Assembly (NCBI GenBank): GCA_021234155.1
Contig: JAJEKV010000019.1
Location: 3,140,356 to 3,204,355 of the forward strand
Direction: 5' to 3'
Source: Isoetes taiwanensis
Lineage: Eukaryota > Streptophyta > Lycopodiopsida > Isoetales > Isoetaceae
DNA length: 64,000 nucleotides
The notes under the pieces were generated by a model, which made no database searches, was not told where the DNA came from, and was given only the letters and a program-made list of their open reading frames with translations. The position numbers and the translations under genes are program-made. Position 1 is the first letter of the stretch; every line of letters begins with the position of its first letter. Positions 52,519 through 63,672 of the stretch are shown here, piece after piece.

Positions 52519-54150
52519 GAAAAATTGCCCATCACATTGCACTTCTTAAGTGTATGGTAAATGTGGTAGCCTGATAGATGCCCGTAATGTGTTTAACGAA
52601 TGGAGAATAGAGATTTCATCTCATGGGCTACTATGATATCTGATATGCACAATAAGATTATGGTGCAGAATCAATGAGACTATTCAAAAAACGTTAGAAG
52701 AAAGAGAGCAACCAAACAGATTATAGTTTCCAGCATTATAAGCCAGGAATCGGTCTGCATATTAACCTGGATATCAAGAAATAGATGGATATAATGTCCA
52801 TAAATTATTGGTTATCTTTTCGCCATTTACTCATTACCGCATCCCATGTTGAGGATGAAGCAAACCTTCAAACCTCCCTAGTGCATGCATAAACTTCACA
52901 TTCCAATCCGAAAATTGAATTGAGGCATTATCATCACCATCATAGGTGATAAAACACTACTTCCTTCTGATATTCTGTGTTCATCCAATTTTCCAAAACA
53001 GTGGGGATACTCTCCAACGAGTCTGCAGACAGGTGCAAAAGCTTTGTACATGATTTGTTACAAAGCTTCATGCATATCTAAGCGCTTTGACTCCTCCATT
53101 TTGGTGTTTTGCTGATGGGGCAATTTGGATTTGGATGCATACATCAATTTCTACCCGATAACCTCTTCAATCTTGTATGCCTGTGTAGCACCGTTCTTCC
53201 TTGAATTGCAATTTGGAGGCCATCCTCTTCCATTCCAACATACCCGAATGTTCTGCCAAAAGAAATGTTTTATTGTTTATTGCTGGATGGCTGTAAATCT
53301 ACTTCTAGATGTGGTTAACTCGGTCACATGTCTGAGCTTTTCAGTTTCAAGCTCGAAAGACACAGTTTTTGCATGTTTTTACACCAATCTTGCTTGATCA
53401 ATGCTCAGATCTCTTACTCTCTTGAATGAATGAGTTTATAGGGTATGGCAAAGCAATTCTAATGGTGTTTGAACCAGATTAAAGCGTTCAAAAAGCAGAT
53501 TACGAGCTCTATTTTGAGATCAACATGATGAAACACAATCTTCCGCTCGATTAGTCGTGTAGTTATCCCGTCCAAAAAAGTAGTGGTTAGCTCGGACTGA
53601 AATAGTGGTTAGCTTAAACAGAACATGCTTATCTCGGACACACATCCCGTAGTAGATTTACGGCATTTTATTGTTGCTTCTAAAGGAAGACGAACAATAA
53701 AGGAACTATTTGACAAAAACTGTATGATTATGATCAGCTAAAAAATGGAAAGTATAGAGTTGGCTCGATGATGTGGAGGTAATTTATTAATGGGGGGATT
53801 GATGAACTGGAAACAAGTTAAAAAGATGGAAAATTTATAAAAATACCCCTGTATTTACGCAAAAACTTGTATAAGTGTCCTGGTTTTAGGGGTTGTTTTT
53901 ATGGAAAAGACCCTAAGTTTTTTGTGATGATCCAAGAGATATATTTTTAGACGTATTATAGATGAGGATAATATGTTCGCAGCAAAAATAAAATGACCTG
54001 AATCAGAATCCAAAATTATCACAATATGTTACTTTTAATACATAAACAAGTAAGGATTTAGGAGATAATAACTTAATATTTTGGACACGATTCATGTGAT
54101 TTTATCTATTATAGGAGTCTTCATCTACAATGCATCTGAAGGACACATCC
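52519..54150. other. Spacer without a recognised gene
   Basis: AT-rich, short frames only. A 91-codon plus-strand frame at 53125-53397 has a hydrophobic, Cys/Phe-rich composition but no start context or domain that would support a gene. Confidence 0.4.
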
Positions 54151-54229
54151 CTATGTGGATCATCACAAAATGGTCACAACCATTTTCATCAAAATCACCC
54201 CTAAAACAATGCTTTTTTTACAATCTTGC

Positions 54230-56100
54230 ATAACTATAGGGGTATTCTGCTTCTCTAATGTCTCCAAGTATGCCTCGTCAGGACAGTCGGTAATCAGTAG
54301 TATTGGAGTGCGTCAGGGTTGCCCCCTCTCCCCCACACTCTTTGGCCTATACATTGACCAGCTGGAAGATTGGCTCTCTGAGCGCGGAGGTGCGGGCGCC
54401 CATCTCATGCATCACACAATCCGGTAACTCATATATGCTGACGATGTCAACCTCCTGGCCTATACTCCAGAGGACATGCAGCGTCACCTGGATGCTCTTG
54501 ACACTTTTTGCAGATTCACTGGCATGCGAGTTAACTTGGCCAAAACTAGGGTGCTACTGGTTTCATCATCCCGTCAGCCAAGGCTTCCCTCATTCATTTA
54601 CCAGGGACAAGATGTAGAGGTGGCTCTGACCTACAAGTACTTGGGGATCGAGTTCTCTGCTACCACCCACTGGGATGCCATCAGGTTGCGGGTCACGGCG
54701 GGTTGGAAAGCACTATATGCCATGCAGAACAACAACCACAAGGCAGAGTTATATGCCTGGGGCGACCAGTCACACTTGTTTAGGGCCTTGGTCGAGCCTG
54801 TCCTCTTGTATGGGGCAGAAGTATGGGGTCCGGTGATATCCCTCAACACCTGGAATGACCTCGAGCAGGTCAGAAAGCTTTCTTGGCACAAGCCCTTGGG
54901 GTAAAGTCCACAGTTCCATACCAGATCCTACTCCAGGAGACAGGTTTTCTACCCCTTCAACAGGCTGCATTGGAACGCCATATCATTTACTTCCAGAAGG
55001 TGGTTGCCATGGGCGATACACGTTTGCCCAATCTTGCTTTGGCTATTATGGGTTCCCAACGTCTGAAAACTTGCTGGAAGGACAAGCAAGCTTAGTGGTT
55101 CTCACGCTGGGGGGTACAGGCAAACAGATGCATATAGGTGGGTAGAAGCATGAGCCAGTATTTTACATTTACAGATTCAAAATGTAAGGAATTCAAGTCT
55201 AGTGTATCAATTCAAAATGTAAGGATTGAGGAAAGTTCAAAATGTGCGCCAAGATCTCGGGAGAATTTGGTATAATTATGGAGAATATTGGACGTCAACC
55301 ACCTTTATTAATGATAGGCAACTCCATGTAAAATTCAAAATGTACATTACAAATACTTTAACCCAGTTCAATTTTTTACATTAATATACAAAAAAATTCA
55401 ATCACCCTTTTATGCTTCTACCCAGGTACGGACAAAGAAAGATCACAAGGCACTTAAGCGGTACCTAGATGCTACTCTCCTTCGCAAGCTATGGAATGCA
55501 GATGCGCTGACGCATGTTAAGCTGGCACACTATCAGCAGCAAGTCAATCCTAGGCTTACGAGAGTCCCACACCAGTACTTGTACATCCATTTGCCCATGA
55601 AGAAGTGCAGACTTATAGCTTCCATTCGCACGGGTGCACATCGTCTCTGCAGTGAGACAGGACATTGGGCTCGGGAAGCATGTGAGGAAAGGCTTTGCCA
55701 GTGTTGCCACCAGGGCGCCATTGAGGATGAATGTCATGCCCTCCAGATCTGCCCAGCGTTTGCCCATATCCGAGAGCGATATATTCGATTACTAGTACCT
55801 GGCCAACCGTTGCATGAGTTATTGAATACGGCATCAATGGGTTTGTTGGGGGTCATACCTCCAGGAGGTTATAGATGCACGGACTCAGTTGTGTCCTCCG
55901 GGACAGTATTGAATTGTCCTATACAATTGTACAGCGTGCCAACATCCTTATTACTGCTAAGGTTTTCCCCTCGAAAACCATTTGGGGCGGGGATTTTTTA
56001 ATCCTGACAGTAACACGCTTGCTGCTCTATTTTTGTTTGGGTCCCATAGGCCAATTGGTCTCTCGTGGACGATAAAAAATCAATTCTATTCTATTCTATT
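54230..56100 (+). mobile_element. 5'-truncated LINE (non-LTR retrotransposon), interrupted by a MITE
   Basis: The frames read in order. The RT palm has GVRQGCPLSPTLFGLYID (54303-54360) and LIYADDVNLLA (about 54430-54455, catalytic ADD). VNLAKTRVLLVSS, YKYLGIEFS and a thumb with LVEPVLLYGAEVWG (to about 54900) follow, and then C-terminal residues shifted by one frame. After the MITE, 55424-55850 encodes the terminal zinc-like module CQCCHQGAIEDECHALQICP (C-x2-C ... H-x4-C), usual in LINE ORF2 tails. The element ends in a TTCTATTCTATTC microsatellite-like tail (56080-56100). There is no endonuclease or ORF1, so the 5' end is truncated as usual. One TAG interrupts just before the ADD box. Confidence 0.85.
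55140..55423. mobile_element. 284-bp MITE in LINE, TIR family GGGTARAAGCAT
   Basis: Ends GGGTAGAAGCAT and ATGCTTCTACCC are perfect 12-bp inverted repeats. The 4-bp duplication AGGT (55136-55139 and 55424-55427) flanks it, and LINE coding sequence lies on both sides. The interior is AT-rich, with repeated TTCAAAATGTAAG(G)A units and a weakly complementary TACATTTTGAA at the other side. Confidence 0.85.
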
Positions 56101-56760
56101 TTTGCTTAGGCCAAATTTCACTAATGACAGTAGCAGTATTCATTTCAAATAGAAGCCAATAGCAAATTCCTACATCACATATGTCGTTCATCCCTCTCTC
56201 CATTAGTTATGACAGCTGTATATCTGGCATTATTTTCGTTGTTGCCATTGAATTTTCATTCTACCGGGCATATTCTCCTGTAGAATAAAATTTCAACAAT
56301 AATAGGAAGAATGCATAGCTAAAATTAGCTAAAAACTGTGGTTAGTGCTTCTATTGTTGCCATTAATGGAAGTCTTAGGAGTAGAAAATGCCGACAATTC
56401 CAAAAATCTTGATGTTACCACTTGGAAACTATGAGGCCATGTCATTTTGAAACCTGTTGTTACGGGAAATCCGGTCTTATAGCCCATGAATGTCCAGTTT
56501 CGATCACGTTATTGTCTTGGTTTGGTTCTATTACATTAGATAAATGGATAATGAGAATAAATTATTAATTGTTACAAATATTATCAAGTTGGAGTACGAT
56601 TCTAGTTGTTTAAATTGCCATAGCCTCCAATTTCCCCAATGTTCTCTAAGTCTCCACTCTTCCAAACTGTGCAGTTAAAGGATACTTAAAAATATGACAT
56701 CTATGCTTAGAAAATATTTAACCACACTTAAACGAGCAATAGAAGTTGCTTACACAAATG
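56101..56760. other. Spacer without a recognised gene
   Basis: AT-rich, stops in all frames, no repeat partner seen in the window. Confidence 0.4.
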
Positions 56761-56764
56761 ACAC

Positions 56765-57165
56765 AAATATGTAACACTTTTAGGGCAATAAGAGCGCACT
56801 TATTCCCGTGCCATTTATGCCAGTCAAAACGGCAAAACTTAAACCACACTTAAATGACACATGCAAGGCACTAATTGATGTATCATTTGTGATGCAACAA
56901 AAGGCAAAAACATTGACACTTAAATCGCATATACAAGGCACTATTAGAATGCCATTCATAACGCGACAAAAGAAAAAAAGGATTGGCACTTAAATGGCAT
57001 ATATAAGGAAATAATAGATATGCCATTCATAACGCAACAAATGACAAATAAATTGACACAAATGGCACACACTTGTCACGTGTTTGAATTTACCAATTAA
57101 ATGAACACAAATGGCACTTTCATGATAGTGTGCCATTTGTGCAATTTTTGTAGTAGCGGGATTAG
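56765..57165. repeat. Subterminal-type repeat array (AAATGGCAC / CACTTAAAT), CACTA-like end
   Basis: A ~70-75-bp module (CACTTAAAT(G/C)(G/A)CA..AAGG..ATGCCATTCATAACGC(A/G)ACAAA) recurs about four times from 56840 to 57060. A CACAAATGGCAC..GTGCCATTTGTG hairpin lies at 57106-57143, followed by CAATTTTTGTAGTAGCG. Read on the minus strand this is CTACTACAAAAATTG next to repeated short motifs, as at the ends of plant CACTA elements (CACTACAAAAA). The first bases are off-consensus and no second terminus is found. Confidence 0.4.
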
Positions 57166-57940
57166 GAGTATAAGACTCGTCCCTCAGTAGTTGTGGAAAA
57201 CCTCTCGCAAATGCAGATATTGATCTTCCTTGGACTTATTAAAAATTAATAATATGTCATAAGACAAAATGCCGACATAAGCACCATGTCCGTCAAAGAG
57301 AGAATAGTTTTTTTTTAAACTTCCATGAAGACCAAGAGATCATCGAACAATTTGTAACTCCAAATGCCACAATCGAAACTCATAATATCCAAGGATTGTT
57401 CGAAAAGCTGTCTAATGAGCACAATCTTAAGTTACCAGCTCAATTCAGCAAAAAATCGTGGCATGTTGGATCAATCCATATGATTTTGGATGCTCCATCT
57501 CTAGCTTAAAGGTAATGCATGATTCACCTTACGGTTTGATTAAAGTTCCAAACCTACAATATAAATGCATTCTTGTGGCCACTGTTTGACTGATCTACGT
57601 GACATGGAAAAGGGCGTGGAATAATCCGCCTGTTGTGTGCATAAGAATCCATTTGTTGATTGAAGCTAAAGGCTGGCTACTATGAACAATCCGGCAGCCA
57701 GGAATATCCAAGAGTTGGAAGCAAACAGAGGGCCTAAACTTGAATCTGCAGCAAATCTTAGGAAGGAAACAAAAGGGGGTTTTGCAGCACTACATTGTAG
57801 AATCAGGAAACCAATACCTTGTAAAAAAAAACATTATGCTAACTGAAGAAACATTAAAAAACAAATACCTTTGTAAGTGTGAGCAAAAAATCCATCTCGT
57901 GGTAGTAAAATCCACTCCGGCAATAAGAATCCAAGAGGGC
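57166..57940. other. Spacer without a recognised gene
   Basis: No coding or repeat signal that I can support, apart from short frames entering the microsatellite to the right. Confidence 0.4.
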
Positions 57941-58105
57941 AAGTACACATGCATATGCACACATGCACATACATGCACACATGCACTTGCACTTGCACTT
58001 GCACTTGCACATGCACAATACACATGCACATGCACACACATGCACATGCATGTGCACATGCACATGCATACACATGCGCAGTGTTCATGCACAAACACAT
58101 GCAGA
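57941..58105. repeat. CACATG/CACTTG hexanucleotide microsatellite
   Basis: ACATGC/ACTTGC/GCACAT units run for about 160 bp and contain local palindromes (ATGCACATGCATGTGCAT-like). Long open frames on both strands are by-products of the 6-bp period. Confidence 0.9.
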
Positions 58106-58164
58106 GAAAGACAACAACCCTCGGATTGTTCCCACTAACGAAAATCAACGGCCCATAAATGGTG

Positions 58165-58290
58165 CACTCTAGAAATACTATTTAGTACACCTCAACGAAT
58201 ACAACAACGAAATCATAGAAAAACCATGTGAAAAAGCGTATAAAAATCTAAAAGTAACCCCCTGTTATTGTGCTACATATTCAAAGCGCA
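58165..58290. repeat. Dispersed repeat, copy 1 (direct partner at 63.67 kb)
   Basis: GCACTCTAGAAATACTATTT through ...CTACATATTCA matches 63673-63793 in the same orientation with scattered changes. It marks one edge of a duplicated module. Confidence 0.75.
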
Positions 58291-58939
58291 ATAATCAATA
58301 GGCATACGTTAGGATTTGTTTTTCACAACAATACTATTGAAAGCTTGCAAGATTTGTAGCTACCACATTTGGAACATCTCTGTGACATTTGCTCGCCATC
58401 TACATGCTCAACTCTTGCTTGTGTCCCTCCTCTTGCTCCTGCTCCTCCTCTTCAATTTTCCAGTGACCATCTTCGTCACATGACATGGAACTACAAAAAA
58501 GCCATGAATTCATATCGTAAAATTTACAATAAGAATAAGAATGTATACAAGCTAAATAGAATGAGAAAGAAGTATGACTATTCTCTTGTAATTGAGTATA
58601 TAAAAATAAATGTTGGCCTTGTCTGTCATGATAATTTTTTTGTATTTCTAATTTCATAACAGGGGTCTTCTTTGTGCAGAGTAATTATTTGTTGATCCAA
58701 AAATTTTGGCAACGAGAGCTGTCGGATGGGTATATTTGCCCTTTATTCCAAGATCTGGACCGTACATAGCGATCCTCGTTTGTGGGGTATGCATGTACAA
58801 GTTTTTGTATACTGTATATTAAGGTTTGCAAAATACTATAAGGTTTGAGAGAATGTACTTAATAGTGTTAATTTTGTACATGTATTGTAAATTTTTTAGG
58901 GCTCTCGCTGCCCTACATAACCCCCCTGTGTGAATATGC

Positions 58940-59009
58940 ACCCAAACCAAAGGGGGTTTCAGGGGGATTTTAATTTGTAATTGTTGGATGTAATGATTTA
59001 TGTTAATTA
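58940..59009. repeat. Dispersed repeat, inverted partner at 63.80-63.87 kb, interrupted by TIR element
   Basis: AGGGGGTTTCAGGGGGATTT through ...TGATTTATGTTAAT is the exact reverse complement of about 63805-63863. Beyond 61134 the sequence (ATGTTAGTGGTACTTATTTG) continues the same partner (AAATAAGTACCATTAACAT on the plus strand at 63795). So the 2.1-kb element sits inside this repeat. Confidence 0.75.
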
Positions 59010-61130
59010 AACAAGGTTTAAAATGAAACGCACTTATTTAAGAAGTGCGTTTGGAAGATTCCTTCTGAAAATTTATAAAATTCTAAAATCCCTCTAAAAA
59101 GGGCCCTTTTATTACCTTTAGTCCAAAGATTTATAAAACTGCTCGTGAAAACAGACATTTTAAGAAGACTTAATATTAAGGAAAAACACACACAAAAAAA
59201 AAATCCCATTGTAGAGGGGGAAAGAACTACAATGAAATTCAAAGATTGACTATGGGGCAAATTCAGATGAAGAAATTAGATGCTTTTGTACCTTGTCCCC
59301 TGAAAGTTTTTATATTAGCTGCTTTAGAAGACAGAAATTTGTTATTTCACAACCATTTTGGTTTGAACATCCTAATGGACCCTAAAACACATTGGGAGGC
59401 AGTTGAACAAACTTCTTGAATGACAAACCATTGTTTTTGCATCACATAGTATTACAAATACCAATAGATCCACGATGTCTTGTAGTTAAGTTGAAGTTTT
59501 AGTTGATGATGCAAAGATAAATTTATACCGAGGGATACAAAAAGTTGAAGTAATGAAGCCATGTGATTATATGCCCTCCTTTTATTCTCCTGAGATGTAT
59601 TTACGAACACACATACCAATCTACAACATGGTGATGCTCAAAAGATAGTCAACCTCCTTAGCAATGTTGAGCATATTCATCACAATTACATCATCTCAGA
59701 AGCGTGGGCACCATGCACATTTCTCTGGCAAAGAAGTATTAGTGCGCCTTTACCCTTTCCTATATATTTTGTAAATAAATAGGTAAACTTCTGAGGGGTT
59801 GCTACTCCTCGCTCTCCTCTGGATCAACCATGTGGTTTCCTTCTAGTCAAACACCTGTGTCACCATAATATTTTGGAGTTCTTTACCTTTAGTAGCAATG
59901 TTTTAGCTGCCTGGAGTGAAGTTCGCATGTATGTAGAGAAAAAAAGTAGAAATAACAACATGATTCGACTACTTTATGCTCTAACATTGCATTACAAGCT
60001 CAAAAAATTTAGAACCATTTTAGAACTTTTTAGACTAAAAAACTAAGAACAGTGTGTAAAATTATCCCTTATATGTGTTACTTTAGTAGTTTTCAGTTGC
60101 CAAACCCTTTGGCGAGCAAGAAAGACCCCAAAAGATTTTTACGATATATACTTTATCTCGATCAGAGCATATATATTATATACATATATATATAAAAGTC
60201 TTATATATATATGCAATTCGGTATAAATTTATACCGTTTCTCCGTATAGATTTATACCGCAAGAGTTCTCTTTTCTTGTCGGATATATATATGTAATTAT
60301 GTATATATATTATATATATACACATATATGTGTATAAATTGGTTGTCTGAAGGTTTTCTGCGGTATAAATTTATACCGAGAGAGCTCTCGTGGTATAACG
60401 GAGCTCTCGCCAGATGGAATCGAGAGAGCTCGCCAGTATAAATTTATACCGCCGAGTCCCTCTTAGGCGTATAAATTTATACCGCTCGAGTCCACTTGCG
60501 GTATAAATTTATACCATGCGAACTCTCTGGCATGTCATATCCGCACAGCACTACCTATTGTGGTATAAATCTATACCACCCAGAAATTTATTTTGAAGAC
60601 GTTATGTCCACGCATTGTCATCGTGGTATACATAAGTCTATAGCAAGACGGATGAGCAAATAAGAGCAAGTATATAAGGCGAAGAGCCGGCGTCTTGACT
60701 CCAACTTCTGGCGCTTCAAAGTGTAAGTTTGTTCAATGAGGCATACTTTCATGTGGAAATGTTTGCTTCAATGAGGCAATGTCAAAATGTGTTGCATTTT
60801 TTACAGTTTTGTTCATAGTTTTGTACTGATTTGGAAAAGTTTGAATAAAATACCTTTTTGGCATTTTTTCAATGTCTATTTTGTTTAGTTTTTGAAAATA
60901 TTACTATTTCAAGAAACCAAACTAGGGGCCAAAAGGGATGTCAAACAATTTTGAATGGAAGCTAAGTTCACACCCCCCTCCAAAATGATGCCTAAAATTT
61001 TCAAATTGTCACACTTGTCACAAATATACCACAAAAGGGGACATTTTTGGGGGGATTTTAGGGAATCTTTGAAAGATTCCTTTTGAAGTGCGTTTTGAGC
61101 AAATTAGTGCGTTTCATTTTAAACTTTGTT
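59010..61130. mobile_element. TIR DNA element with palindrome array, short member (2121 bp)
   Basis: The left end AACAAGGTTTAAAATGAAAC and right end GTTTCATTTTAAACTTTGTT are inverted repeats for roughly 100 bp. ATTA flanks directly (59006-59009, 61131-61134). The unoccupied partner at 63.80 kb suggests instead an 8-bp duplication ATGTTAAT/ATGTTAGT with two to four extra terminal bases. Interior: non-coding, with the hairpin AACGCACTT..AAGTGCGTT in the TIR and the palindrome array at 60.22-60.58 kb. There is no transposase, so it is non-autonomous. It aligns with both flanks of 46444-52514. Confidence 0.75.
60219..60580. repeat. Palindrome array CGGTATAAATTTATACCG (short TIR element)
   Basis: Perfect copies start at 60219 and 60361. 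Variants (CAGTATAAATTTATACCG, GCGTATAAATTTATACCG, CGGTATAAATTTATACCA) start near 60434, 60468 and 60499, with TGGTATAAATCTATACCA near 60560. Architecture matches the long member: one or two units, a (TA)-rich core (60280-60345), then the main array with GAGAGCTCTCG spacers, at nearly the same distance from the right TIR. Confidence 0.85.
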
Positions 61131-61134
61131 ATTA

Positions 61135-62440
61135 ATGTTAGTGGTACTTATTTGTTGGTTGTTGTATTATAAAAAGCAAATATAGGTAAACAACAATGTA
61201 ACACAAATCATAGTAATAATGGATTGTTTAGTGCTTGTTTATTGTTGGTTGTGATATTAAAAAAAAAATTTGGGCCCTTCGGGCCCTAACAAAACGAACC
61301 TTCTAGGTATTGAACTTGGGCTAATAACAATTTCCATTACCAACAACTCGAAAGATTCCATAGAAAGCAGCCACAAGCAGCTCATTTCCCAAGTATGGTT
61401 GTATCCCCAAAGTACCCGCACACAAAGCACGTGAATTACCTAGCTCCTTGTGGGGATTTGTCCTTGTATAGAGTTGCTAGAAAATCATTTACAAGAGTCA
61501 TATAACTTGAACCGGGATAAAATATGTAGCACTATGAATTAAACAGAAGCAATGCACATAACATGCTTATGCTTATGCTTATGCTAGAACACATTAAGTG
61601 TGTAAAATATAGAAAAAATGTACAATGTTTGAAGAGCCTCAACATCCAAACAAACCTCTGCAAATAAAACCTTAGCATGTGTCCTTTTGCAAGGGGTGAA
61701 ACATTCAAATGACAATTGTTACTTCCCTCTATTTCCCTCTACAATCAGAAGTTTGCAACGCCTAGTTTCTGAGCAGTGGAGACAAATAGGCTTTTTGCCT
61801 TGGTGCCTTTGCATTGATTGAAGCCAATCTTTGCGTGTTTTTGCCACAATTGAGCATGTACGTGATGGAATAGGAGGAACGGAGACAAATAAGCTATGTA
61901 GCAAACTGCAACTCTAGGATTCATGGCAATCATTCGCAAGGTTCTGCATTTCAGATTTTAAATACAAAATTTCAAATGGCTTGCAAAATAAGAATTTTGA
62001 CATAGGTGAAAAGGATGGGAACGATAGAGAGGGTGCTTACCAATTTCAAAAGGGATGGCTTCTCAGCTTTTTTTGTGTATCCAATTTGTGAGGCGATCGA
62101 AAATGTGGTCGTCTAAGAATAGAACCCACAAATTTACTAATCTTGAACCAAATTGCGAATGAAATCAAAACACCCATGTCGGGAATGCGGGGAAAAGGTT
62201 TCATAAAAGAGTAATAGTATCACTGGCAAAGATCCTTCTAGCAAAGCCTTTCCAAACATCAGCCACAGTAGGTCGTGATAAAGAAGCACATTAAACTAGT
62301 AGAAAGGATAGGTAGAAACAAGAGTTATACAAATTGAATCAAACATTGATTCAACGTCAAAGAATCATATATCCAGTACGTGCGGCTTTGCTAAAATCAG
62401 TCTTTGTTACCCGGAGAAAATAGGCTCGAGACCACACTTT
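61135..62440. other. Spacer without a recognised gene
   Basis: Contains a GGGCCCTTCGGGCCC hairpin (about 61274-61288) and a short TATGCT repeat (61566-61585). Minus-strand frames near 61719-61939 have no domain. Confidence 0.4.
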
Positions 62441-62481
62441 ATGTGAAATTTTGCAATATCCCGTAAGAAATAGACCCGCTT

Positions 62482-62700
62482 TGGAGGAGCAAATGGCTTT
62501 GAACCGCCGATCCGTGTTTTCGTGGAGCAACAAAGGTAACAAAATAGGCTTAGTTGAAGGAAAAGGGTTCTGAGAACAAACCTTGAAGCCGATGGATCCT
62601 GCTTTCGCGTGGTTGCTCCAAGCCCGATTTCGAGGAGTAATAAGCCTTGAACCGCCATTGATCTAGTTTTCGTGGAGCAACAAAGGATGCCTGTGGTGCT
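62482..62700. repeat. ~150-bp imperfect tandem repeat
   Basis: The module GAGGAG(C/T)AA..GGC(T)TTGAACCGCC..TTTTCGTGGAGCAACAAAGG occurs at about 62482-62535 and 62632-62688. Other small GTGGAGCAAC-like pieces lie between. Non-coding as far as can be seen. Confidence 0.6.
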
Positions 62701-62829
62701 AGAAGTGTTACGTAAAGCAAAACCAAGGTATTGCCTTGCCCTAGAGAAAAATGGGAAAATAATGACTTAAGATCCTTTTCTACAACATAAGAAATATATT
62801 CAAGTATTGTATCAAGCTTCCCAAATCTA

Positions 62830-62985
62830 TCCTTACCAACCGTTTAAGCATACAAATAAACTTGCTTAAAAGCCGTTTCAAGGCATAAAGCTCCTTTCTA
62901 AGCACTACCGGACCGTATGCCCGGTTTTAGCACAAATATATCTACCTCCTTAAAATGCAGAAATGACTAAAGGAAATCGCCAAAT
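62830..62985. repeat. Direct repeat, copy 1 (partner runs off the window end)
   Basis: CCTTACCAACCGTTTAAGCA through ...GAAATGACTAAAGGAA matches 63861-64000 with few differences, again including CCG/CTG alternations (ACTACCGGACC versus ACTACTGGACC). The 1.03-kb spacing could make them LTRs or flanks of a duplicated unit; the right copy is cut by the window edge. Confidence 0.8.
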
Positions 62986-63672
62986 CCTATATCTCTCCAG
63001 AGCACACAAATGCAAAAAGCCGGCTATGGAGGCCCCGACAACTCTGTTTTGAGTAAACAACTCAAATATTCTCAAGGTGGATGTTGATGCAGGGGTGAAG
63101 GATCCATACCGATGAGATAAACATTAAGAGGCCCTTTTCCAGCCAAAAGAGGACCTTTGTGGTAGTACGTAACTCTGAAGGTTGCTGAACAAGTTCGAGA
63201 AAGATGGCGATGATAAGAGAGTCTAGCGATGATAACGAGTCTAGCATCGGAGGCAAACACGAGCATAGATTAGAGCGAGTTACCTTCATAGAAATGGAGC
63301 TCCATTTTATAGCAGGATCTTCACTGCGGCCCTCCATCGGAGAAGAAACGCTTGCCCTAAAAGATATAGGCTGCACACAGCTGGGATGGAAAAGCATGGT
63401 TATGTGTAATATTGGAGTAGGCAAAATTAACAACTGGCCCATTCTTCATAGCAGGACAAATCGAGATCAGAAGATCCTTTTGAAATGGCCAGGCAAAACT
63501 CCAGATCTCAAACACCCCTATTTCCTTGCTCCTTCCAGAAGCTCTGCACCAACTAGCAACGAACCCTAAAATACATTACTCGATCCTTGCATGCTTAAAT
63601 TTGGAATAAATATTGAATATTCATAGGTGACCATTGAAAAGTGCCACAGAAAATCAAGGATCCCAAAAGGCG
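62986..63672. other. Unrecognised segment between direct repeats
   Basis: A 121-codon plus-strand frame (63204-63569) and a 126-codon minus-strand frame (63442-63062) overlap. Neither shows a domain and at most one could be real. No call is made. Confidence 0.3.

Noticed and set aside
57790-58172. Several overlapping frames rich in Cys/Met/His or Cys/Val
   Set aside because: Produced by the 6-bp CACATG/CACTTG microsatellite in every frame. Not genes.
61274-61288. GGGCCCTTCGGGCCC as a tRNA or rRNA stem
   Set aside because: An isolated 6-bp hairpin. The surrounding sequence has no cloverleaf or rRNA similarity.
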